A stretch of 64,000 nt of DNA from Platycnemis pennipes (lineage: Eukaryota; Arthropoda; Insecta; Odonata; Platycnemididae). Position numbers and translations under genes: made by a program. The notes under the pieces were generated by a model. It saw only the letters and a program-made list of their open reading frames with translations. It had not been told where the DNA came from and searched no databases. Of the stretch, positions 55,836-64,000 are shown piece by piece. The stretch covers positions 75,624,645-75,688,644 of the forward strand of contig OW121853.1 in NCBI GenBank assembly GCA_933228895.1, written 5' to 3'. Position 1 is the stretch's first letter. Each line of letters opens with the position of its first letter.

Positions 55836-55925
55836 GGACTCGGATCCCCTGATTTCCCAGTGGAACTGGGTACGAGTCCCGTTCAAGATGAACGATTTTT
55901 TCTCTGTGGAACTTCGGTTATTATG
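55836..55925 (+). mobile_element. tRNA-derived SINE, family S2, 3' part
   Basis: Box B-like GGGTACGAGTCCC near 55868, then body GAACGATTTTTTCTCTGTGG, matching the copy at 5137. Its 5' side is occupied by the T1d MITE. Confidence 0.5.
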
Positions 55926-56017
55926 GGTCCACTTTCAATTTTTTTTAAAATTTTGTAATGAGCAGTTGACCAACAAGAGAAGAAGTAATTTGCAACATGT
56001 TTTTAGGTAAGTTAGTT

Positions 56018-56250
56018 GCAGGGTAGGCGGGAATATTTTAAAGGTAAAGGGAGCGTGTGGATAGAAGCCCGGTATACGATTTTTAAGGAAAGAAATGTTC
56101 CTGAGGGTCGAAAGATTTTGCGTCTCATCCGACGGACGGAGTACTGAACTTGTGGTGCTCCACTTGGGACGAAGTGTTTCCCTTCAAAGTTTTACCATCG
56201 AATTGCTTTGAACCCGAGACTTTGGGACGAGAATCCATTGCTCCCAAAGC
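56018..56250 (-). mobile_element. tRNA-derived SINE, family S1, degraded copy
   Basis: Only parts are clear: CATCCGACGGACGGAGTACT, GAACTTGTGG and the head segment TTTGAACCCGAGACTTTGGG (box B inverted). Many small changes; oldest copy of the family here. Confidence 0.6.
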
Positions 56251-58067
56251 AAATAGTTTTTAATGAAGACCTGTAAAAAGCTGTCGTCATCATTGCATGC
56301 ATTTTAGTAATCAAAAGAAATTAAAATCGGTGAATAGTTAGCTGCCAATGAGGCAAATAATGAATTATTTTCATTAAAAAACTGACATATGACATGCTGT
56401 AGTAGCTGTATCATATTTGCCTTGTCATCATCCGGTTGCAGAAGAATGTTCTACGTTTTTTTGTATCCAATCATTATCTGCTGAATGGAATTCTATTAAG
56501 AATTTTCCTGTTAGATTTGTTTCGATGGCAACGGAAAACATTCCTTGCGTTCCTTGCATCTTATCGTCTTATTGTTTGAGAGTATGCGCAGACGTCCTTA
56601 TCGCATGGAATTCTTGTTAGTACGTCAGGAATCGTATCTGCCAATCGAGATGGATTGCCTCGCGACGACCGGTAAACACGCGAGACACGGCATGGTGGTC
56701 ATGACTACCCCATTCATGTTTGGAGGGGAATTCTTACGTCATCTTACGAGGAGGAAAGTAAGAACGTCCGCTAAGGAGATATAAAGCGTGAAGGAAATCT
56801 TCACGGATTTTCCACAGGTGTAAAAAAAAAAACTGGTGTACTTTTAGAAGTTCGACTCGAACTTCTTGATGGCAGTCGTGTCTCTATTTTGACCCTTCTT
56901 AGGCCTCGGATGAATTGAATCGTTAACGGTCCTCGTTGTTTAAAGCCCCCATTCGATCAGCACATCAGTCGATTGTTGGATCCGTAACTAGCCATTATAT
57001 TCGAAATGGGTTTTCAAGAATGGCTCAGAGAATTGCCTTGATATCGGCAAAGTTCCCTCTTTCTTGTTGGATGTCGATGGCTTCCTTTACTTTTCTATCC
57101 CAATAATCTTGAGAGCGAGTGAACCTTCTTGTTAAATTGAAATTGACGAAGTGATCTATGTTATTGCTTTGTTCAGCGATAGTTATATCTATAGGTAAAA
57201 GTGTGAAAGAATGATATTTACAGATTCGATTTTTTTGACAATTCGATGCTTTTTTAAGATGCAATCTAATGGTACATGAGATACATTTCGTTATAATTCG
57301 ATAACTCTTGTACTGATATTCTTATAAACTGTTACAATCATCTTGCATTTACACAAATTATATTCTACATTATTTTTCACAAGTTATTTTAAAATTAGAC
57401 CATGACTGGGTTTTACTTCAGCAACCTGCTTGGGAACGGGTTGTTGATAAGTAAACGAAAAAGGATTTGGGGATTCGATTGTTAGTTTTGAGAGGATTGA
57501 GATGTACTTCTTGTGTGAGCACAAATTTTTGTTAATGATAAGTTTGAGACTTGTGGATTAAATTGTTTTCTTAATTGCTTCTTTTATACACGTAGTGTGC
57601 TTTGAAATTTCTATTGAAATTAACCGTCAAAGTTCAAAGTTTAGTGATTCATACTCTTTCTAACTCAGTGTTGCAAATATTTAGATATGAAGTGATTCCC
57701 CTTTCATCGAAGAAAGAAGATTTGAAGTCAAGGCATTACCTAGATATGTTTACCCTGCCAGCATTATAAATTCGAGCCACCAACTTCGTATACTTTGGCC
57801 ATAACCGTAATCAAACAGTCTTGAAAGGTCCGACTGATTCGCGAGAATTTTCTTATCTCCTTAGATTCAAGACACGCTCTCTTGTGCTTACTGTTCAGTC
57901 GACGATAGTGTATCATCCGTGGATTCTTGTGCTATTGTCATCGACTCGTTAATCAGTGTGTGTGTGTGTTTTTCGTCGTCGTCTGCTGTTCATTTCGAAA
58001 AGGTGCTTGGAGGTGAAAATTTCGTATGTTTTATCAGCTGTGAAATATTTGTGCTGTGATATTCAGC
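56251..58067. other. non-coding; one unrecognised GC-richer frame
   Basis: 56545-56784 is open on the plus strand for 79 codons in a GC-richer patch (includes HARHGMVVMTTPFMFGGEFL). I do not recognise it. The rest is AT-rich; GTGTGTGTGTGTG lies at 57957-57969. Confidence 0.4.
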
Positions 58068-58845
58068 CAATGTGGAATATGCATGAAATTTGTTTCTCGA
58101 AGATTAATGATGTACTTGATGTGAAATTTTCTCGCCAATTTAAATATATGAGCCAAATTTTTCTAAGCCCACCACAAACATTATTAAATGAATTTAAAAT
58201 GTTCCCGGAAATTGTCGAAAGTCACGTGACCTGAAACGCCTTCTGACGTCACTGCGCGGTATAGGTTCCATGTTGCTACGGAGATAGACATTTATTTTTT
58301 ACAGAAAACGAAGTGAATATATTGTTTTAAAGGTTTTTAGCCGTTTCTCGAACCAAACGATGACCAAAAAAATACTTAAAAAAGCACATTCCGACAATTT
58401 CCTTTGGTTGACTCCCTAATGGCAGCGATATTCTTAAAAAAAAACATCGATTGCATAGGCATAGTAGCAATTCATGGGCACTAAACAGGCTTTATACAAT
58501 TAATGGACGATTTGCTCGTTAAAATCCATACTACGTAAATAAAAATTCGAAATACAATCGTTTATTGCATTAAACAAATGAGATAAATACATACGTTATC
58601 GCCAAGTATTTATTTAACAACTTACCTCCACGCATTAACAGATAAACAACGCCCATAGTGATATCGTGCAGTGACGTCATTCGATGACGTCGTGTTTTTA
58701 AGCTGCCGAAAAGGTACAATTTTCAAAGAGTAATACCTTTGTAACACAACTTAATTCTGCAGCAAAATTTTCGCCAAGCAAACACATCTTAGGTAATAAA
58801 TTTCACATTCAAAGAGTTATAAAAAATAGTGTATGTTCCCCATTG
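58068..58845. mobile_element. non-autonomous TIR element, family U, copy 2
   Basis: A 778-bp sister of 15690-16460 in opposite orientation. Ends: CAATGTGGAATATGCATGAA and inverse of CAATGGGGAACATACACTAT. The two copies align over their full length with indels, including GTCACGTGACCTGAAACGCC and GACGTCACTGCGCGGTATAG. No transposase frame. GATATT occurs near both flanks, but a clean TSD cannot be stated. Confidence 0.85.
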
Positions 58846-59244
58846 TGGGATATTGGATTTATAGCTGTCTAAGAAGGGCTGATCCCACTATTGTTGCTCT
58901 TCATGATGGTAATCGATTTCGCTCGTTTTACGTCTTAAGAATTCGATTCTCCAGTAACACTCTTATGCCTTACATTCGTCAGGAAAAACGTCACTGACGT
59001 TCGCTAGCTTTCCGAGTAATTTTTAGTGTTCATCGTTAAAAATGCGAGTGGCGTTTCGTGCACGCAAACATATTTTCCATGATAAACAAATTGTTACACA
59101 GACCTTCAGAATGGTTGAGATGGGAGTTCCCTACAGTCGAATGCTATACGAAAGAGTCTTGTGTATTGCTGAGGAAACGGAGTCAGTATTAATTTTCTGG
59201 ATTTGTCTCACGGAGAAAATGGGAAATGATCCTTAAAACTACAC
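58846..59244. other. non-coding, nothing recognised
   Basis: A 64-codon plus frame at 59042 has no recognised motif. Confidence 0.4.
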
Positions 59245-59271
59245 GTATTGACTTTTATTGACACGACCCAT

Positions 59272-59711
59272 TGAATCATTGTCAGATCGCAGGTTTAAAT
59301 TTAGACTTAATCTCTTAAATAAATTCCAAGACCATATTTTCAGTGATGATGTTAAAAATATTTTGCGGACCCCAACTTACTATGGTAGACTGGACCATAA
59401 TCACAAAATCAGAGAAATTGATTGCCGAACTGACAGATTCAAAATGTCCTTTTTTCCTCGTACTATTAGGGATATGAATAACGGTAAATGTATCCAGTAC
59501 GAGTGTAGCAATGGATAACATTGGTAGCTGCATGTTGGTATAAGGACTTAAAGCTTACCCAACTAACAGCATGTTTTTGCATGTATGCTTTGCTATTTTA
59601 ATTTTTAATTACAAATTTTATGCATGATATGTAGTGCATATTTGGTGAGAGTTCATCCCCTGCCACACACCTTTATGGTGGCTTGCAGGGTATTATGTAG
59701 ATGTAGATGAC
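59272..59711 (+). mobile_element. 5'-truncated CR1/L2-like LINE copy
   Basis: Open for about 80 codons to a stop at 59518 (SLSDRRFKFRLNLLNKFQ, MSFFPRTIRDM), then 3' UTR, hairpin CCCTGCCACACACC / GGTGGCTTGCAGGG and TATGTAGATGTAGATG. Nearly identical to the 26918 copy over the shared part. It sits between inverted copies of a Penelope-like motif (59251-59271 inverted; 59745-59790 direct), so it may have inserted into such an element. Confidence 0.92.
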
Positions 59712-59739
59712 CCTAGGTTCAACATATTACCAGTTCACG

Positions 59740-59792
59740 TGAAGATGATATAATGTGTTGTAACCTCGGTCGTGTCAATACTAATCAGCTAA
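59740..59792 (+). mobile_element. Penelope-like terminal motif, degenerate
   Basis: CACGTGAAGATGATATAATG, then TGTTGTAACCTCGGTCGTGT and CAATA, comparable with 13495-13556 and with the arms of 15188-15400. The GAAAC box is changed to GTAAC. Confidence 0.35.
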
Positions 59793-60039
59793 AGGAGTTT
59801 CCAAAATCATTTTCCATTTCCTTATAGCCTACAATATCTCACTATAGTCTAAGTCTCGTCAAAAGAATAGCTTCAAATTAGTCTAGACGTCTAGACCAAG
59901 AGATTATCTAACGGACAGGTTAGACTATCTCTTCTATAATATGCTACGCCTTTGATGTTGGTAGGCATTTGTTGATCATGATATGCATTGCGTTAAATGA
60001 ACTCTCCGGTAAGATATTCCCGTGAGTGATATTTTCTCC

Positions 60040-60082
60040 TCCTTCTTCTCAACTCTCATTTCTTTTCCTTTTGCAGGTAAGT
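60040..60082 (+). other. candidate recursive splice site (ratchet point) 2
   Basis: A 35-base pyrimidine-rich tract ends TCATTTCTTTTCCTTTTGCAG at 60076; the perfect 5' splice site GTAAGT follows at 60077-60082. Both halves match consensus better than expected by chance, and there is no exon between them. Same strand as site 1 (19805/19806). In insects this layout marks stepwise splicing of very long introns. Use in splicing is inferred. Confidence 0.6.
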
Positions 60083-60490
60083 CCTGGTGACGTGCTTCCA
60101 TCTCCACTTCTTCGGAAATCCCTTTCCTTTCGTCTGTTCGCCGGCGGATGTCCGTGAGTGATCCTGCTGTTTTATTTCTCGCATTATTTTCAATCAAGTG
60201 AGCTTAAAGTTCATATTTACGATTGGTTTATCCGATTCCAAGTGAAACATTGATGTAATTAGACCTGTTCTATCAATACGGGTAGGGAAAGTCTCCATTC
60301 ATGTTTGACACTTTAAAGATTTTTTGACCTTTACCGATTTCTCTCCTTCATTCAGAATGTGTCTCATCTACCTTCATACATTCTAAAACCACTAAAAGCA
60401 ACAATTTTCTCCCTCCCTCTTCCTATTTTGTCTAGTATCCTACCCTTATTAGTTGGCCGAGACAGCCAGGTCGCTAACTCGCTATCCTGG

Positions 60491-60805
60491 GGCGTTGCGT
60501 TTGAAACCGCCGGAATTATCTCGAATAGGTAACCAAGGTGTCACGCGGTATGAAATCGTATGGTTCGCGCATTTGGTGAGTTAAAACAGCTCCATCTCAT
60601 AATTACATTATTTTTTAACTGACTACAAACTCATCAATTGTTTGCACGTGCGTTTTATCTAATCTGGAGTCGAGACATATGTGAAACACTCAAGTGAAAA
60701 CAATTAATGACATTGTAACATCCGATTTCGACACAGTAAATTTGCAAACCATTCGTGTTTGTACCACGTGACTCCTTGGTTACCTATTCGAAATAATCCC
60801 GACGG
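60491..60805. mobile_element. fold-back MITE, family T1, copy e
   Basis: Left TIR TTGCGTTTGAAACCGCCGGA and TCTCGAATAGGTAACCAAGG; right TIR CGTGACTCCTTGGTTACCTA and AATAATCCCGACGG. The terminal dozen bases at the right are lost. CCTGG precedes the left end (60486-60490), after a tRNA-like 5' half (TTGGCCGAGACAGCCAGGTC). Confidence 0.85.
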
Positions 60806-62716
60806 CATGGAAGTCCGACTCAACGTTATAATTCTTTACCTGGGGGTACTGTTTACCTACTATACTTATAGGTGGTGCTGGTGGCGTTACTACAGAAGGC
60901 CCGCTAAATTTGAATTCAACGCGTCGTCGCATGATATATTTCGCCATATTCTTTACTCTTTTATCGTTTTTCTGGTTTAAATTTAGAGATATAGAACTTA
61001 CTTCAAATACGCAGGGTCAGCATTCATCTTCAATCTGCAATAGAAGTGGACTTGGGCGTCACAGATAATAAAAACAATTGTTCCAGGCATGGAAATTGAT
61101 GACCTTTATTAATAAAAAAAATGCTACACATCCATTGACATAATCATTGCCATTATGAATGTTGCATATTCTGGGACAATAAATAATGGCACATTAAACA
61201 TTTCTACAAATATAAAGTAATTATTAATATAAAAGAGGATTCTTACATTGAAGAACCCTGGAAGAAAGAAGGAAATAATGAGACAAGCTGCCAAGCACGT
61301 CATGCGAGATTTAGAATGCCACTCTCTGGAGGCCAATCATCACCGGGAATGAGAATGCATTCTTACTGGAGGTTTATTTTTCATTTCCTAAGCGCAATTG
61401 TTTTGTGTTGATCGTTAGGCTGGCTGATATTATTTGTCAAAAAACTATTGTAATACAACTAATTGTAATACGACTAATAATGTGCTACAACGTTAACAGT
61501 CACACTGGGAGAGAGGACTTAAAAATAATCAGATTCTCATTAAATCTTCAAATTACGACCAGTTAGTGGAGAACCACTAAACTAACACCTTCACCTAACT
61601 TAAGCATACTTTCATAAAAACACTTGGAAACTGTGATGAAATGAAGTATGCAACCCAATAAATCTATGGATAGTTATAACGTCTGCATAACAAATATCAA
61701 TATCAACTACAATCATGAAAGAAGCCTGAATGAATGAGGAAGAGTGAATACCCAAATGTGAGTGCCCACACTTACGAGCTGGTTGGCCATACAGTCTCCG
61801 TACATCAAGGTTAAGTTCATCTAGGGAGCTACAAGGGTGTTTTTTTAGTATTTACACAGACAATTAGTTTAGATACAGGAAGGAAATCTATTGCAGACAC
61901 TTCCATTAGAGTATATCCAAATTCATTGTTCTTGACAGATCAATATTTTCAGCAGGGCTGCACAATACAGCGTATTCTCATCTAAGTAACTACCAAATGG
62001 ACCAAAAACAACACAAGAAGCTACTTCGTAATGAGATTCCCATTGTCATCAGTGCGTGCTCAAGTGCGATAGGCAATACTAACGATAGTAGGCACTCGAG
62101 GGTTACTCACTGATATTTACGCCACCAAGCAGCACGAAAAAGCATATGCGTGACCAAATTCCGACGGTAGAAATGGCTTGAAAATATTTAATGCCAACAT
62201 AATACTAACATATAGTAACACAACCTGTATGATGACACAAATTCATCGAAAAACTTTAATGCCTTACCAAGTGTCCGTTCGTGGAATTCAAATATACTAA
62301 ATCTCTGGATTAACAGCTGCTGACAGCGCAGACTTACACATTTAGAGGCTTTACGTCGAATTTCAACACAATCATATCACTTCTTATACCACCAAACTTA
62401 GGATTAACAGTCTTAATCACTCTTATTGCAAACGAAAACAACAACTTCTCAACCGACTTTCAGCTTAACGTAGAGGACGTACAGGCGGACTGCGATCTTC
62501 GTTTGTCAAAGGTTTCGATGTCGTAGTAGTAAAATTGATATTACGCTTCTAGTAATCTAGATGCAACGTTGAATATCTAAAATTTAAATTTTAAGAAGAG
62601 CTGAGTAAATATATTAATTTATAATATACGAAAACGTTTCATTAATAACCTACTACACTTATAGATGGCATTACTGCAGGCGGTACCACATGCGCAATGC
62701 CAGTTGGACGCCTATG
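60806..62716. other. transposon-poor non-coding stretch
   Basis: About 1.9 kb. An AATAAA on the minus strand near 61095-61100 is followed, in that direction, by a T/GT-rich stretch, so the end of a minus-strand transcript is conceivable. No coding frame supports it. Confidence 0.3.
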
Positions 62717-62800
62717 CCCGACGGTTTCAAACACCCCCCCTGGCAACCCAAGGGTAGCAGGTTCGAATACCGACCAGGAATTAGGTGTTATGTTTTTTGT
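62717..62800 (+). mobile_element. T1 terminal fragment followed by tRNA-like SINE piece
   Basis: CCCGACGGTTTCAAACACCC (right end of a T1 MITE, 62717-62740) abuts CTGGCAACCCAAGGGTAGCA and box B AGGTTCGAATACC at about 62758-62772, then GACCAGGAATTAGG. The rest of the MITE is missing. Confidence 0.55.
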
Positions 62801-62929
62801 AGGTTTAACATTTTAGGGTAAACGTTGCGTTATCACTTTAAGCCGTTGGATCATCTAAAACCCAGAACTACAGCTGCTAATCTACTCTCCATCCATTAAT
62901 TTTTTTACTCTTTGCATGTCCATAGTGCT

Positions 62930-63001
62930 CGCTTGGTGATCTTCACCCCCTGCCTCACACACCCGCGGTGGCTTGCAGGGTATCGCGTAGGTGTAGATGT
63001 A
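62930..63001 (+). mobile_element. LINE 3' hairpin tail only
   Basis: GGTGATCTTCACCCCCTGCC, CACACACCCGCGGTGGCTTG, then CAGGGTATCGCGTAGGTGTAGATG: hairpin and microsatellite tail of the CR1/L2-like LINEs, plus strand. Confidence 0.75.
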
Positions 63002-64000
63002 CTTCCAAATGTCATTGCGTGAAACGTTTTTTCATCAACCAACTTTTCCACCATCCCTAACTTTGTCCGATAACTCATTATTCGTATCCCACTTAAAGAC
63101 ATAGTCCCTATTCTCAGACCTCTATCTGATGCATAGAATACCTACTATAGAGATATTCTCTCCAGTGCATATGTAAGGGTACATTTCAGCGTTAACCATT
63201 TCAGTTGTTCATCTTAAAGACAGTCGTCGGTGAGGGGGTCAGAATTCTAATGAAAAAATTGTATTTTGGAAAGGATCTCTGCGTCTCGGATAAATCTCGG
63301 ATTTCAAAAATATTTCGTGAGACTTAGAAAAACTGAATTTATTTCAAGACATCTGAAGTCAGAGCGTAGTTTTTTCTCTAAATATCGAGCTTCGTCATAA
63401 CTCAAAGAAATATGTAGCTTGCTCATAAAACAACTGTTTATACGTGTGCATGAAATTATTAGGAAAAAAATTAATTTTCTGCATTTTCCGACAAGAGCTC
63501 TTTTTTTCGAATTCATTACTCTACCATTAATACCAATTTATGTCATAAATTTCCTCTTCCCCCTAATCATGACAACTGTTTGGTTTGTTTTTCCAAACTT
63601 GTGCTGCTATTGATAGTCGAATCTTAGAAGTGCAATACTGGTATGCTGGTTGTAATTTATCGGTCCATCGCTTCACCGCGTCCTACTATCATTCGTATTA
63701 TCTGCCATATCACTCTATCTCTCAATTTCTTCATCCATCGTAATTTCTTCAGCCAAATTCCTCCCGGTCTTCTGCTATCATCTCCACCACTTCCCTACTT
63801 CGTCTTCTTTTCGATCGCAATTCCATATCTTCCGTCCTTCTTCCGACTCACGTCTCAAAAGTCTTCAGATTATATTCATCTTCTTCCCTTGATGTCAATA
63901 TTCAATTGTATCTCTAGTCATTGAATGCCATGCTCCACATCAAAATCTTTACCAGTTCTTTCTATAATGTCTGTCTTCAAAGACCAAGCGTGATTAATTT
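63002..64000. other. non-coding; pyrimidine-rich end
   Basis: From 63650 to 63930 the plus strand is strongly pyrimidine-biased (repeated TCTTC, TCATC). The minus strand there is lysine/arginine-rich when translated and could be a very decayed reverse-transcriptase end, but this is not demonstrable. Confidence 0.35.

Noticed and set aside
55990..56012. TTTTTAG/GTAAGT as a recursive splice site
   Set aside because: Donor is perfect, but there are only five pyrimidines before TAG and the sequence borders a degraded SINE.
1..64000. CRISPR arrays, operons, riboswitches, telomeric (TTAGG)n, rRNA
   Set aside because: None seen. Composition, repeats and SINE/LINE content are those of animal nuclear DNA.

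Overview
The window looks like nuclear DNA of an arthropod, most likely an insect with a large, repeat-rich genome. The evidence is AT-rich sequence, no compact operons or intact cellular genes, many 5'-truncated non-LTR retrotransposons of the CR1/L2/Jockey type with microsatellite tails, tRNA-derived SINEs with target-site duplications (TSDs), and several small terminal-inverted-repeat (TIR) transposons. The species cannot be assigned from sequence alone. I found no open reading frame that I recognise as a host gene; nearly all short frames are chance or decayed transposon code.

Mobile elements, left to right. 0-5.7 kb: decayed reverse transcriptase, tRNA-like SINE pieces, two copies of a fold-back MITE (here called T1), a SINE and a LINE tail. 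9-11 kb: a SINE with TSD and copies of a very short retroposon (here called M) with 9-12 bp TSDs. 11.0-13.0 kb: a hAT transposon with a perfect 8-bp TSD and a broken BED-type transposase. 13.7-16.5 kb: a 30-bp minisatellite, a perfect hairpin, a Penelope-like palindrome with a 15-bp TSD, and a 0.77-kb TIR element whose sister lies inverted at 58 kb. 17.9-29 kb: SINEs and LINE copies, one carrying a nested TIR element. 29.7-33.1 kb: a fold-back element inside an ATCGC-rich array, and a TA-flanked element with an internal palindrome. 33.9-41 kb: two types of LINE reverse transcriptase remnant, a TTA-flanked MITE and a SINE. 46.6-63 kb: M, SINEs (one with a 12-bp TSD), a LINE, T1 copies, a second hAT-type MITE with an 8-bp TSD, and SINE and LINE tails.

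The most interesting signals outside the transposons are two zero-length-exon sites on the plus strand, at 19805/19806 and 60076/60077. In each, a branch-point and/or polypyrimidine tract and AG run directly into GTGAGT or GTAAGT, the arrangement of recursive-splicing (ratchet) sites known from very long insect introns. With the absence of recognisable exons, they suggest that much or all of the window is inside one giant intron transcribed from the plus strand. This is inference and needs RNA data.

Long stretches between the listed features (for example 3.25-5.1, 5.7-9.0, 23.6-26.9, 41-43.2, 43.6-46.5, 56.3-58.0 and 60.8-62.7 kb) show AT-rich non-coding sequence with nothing I can name.
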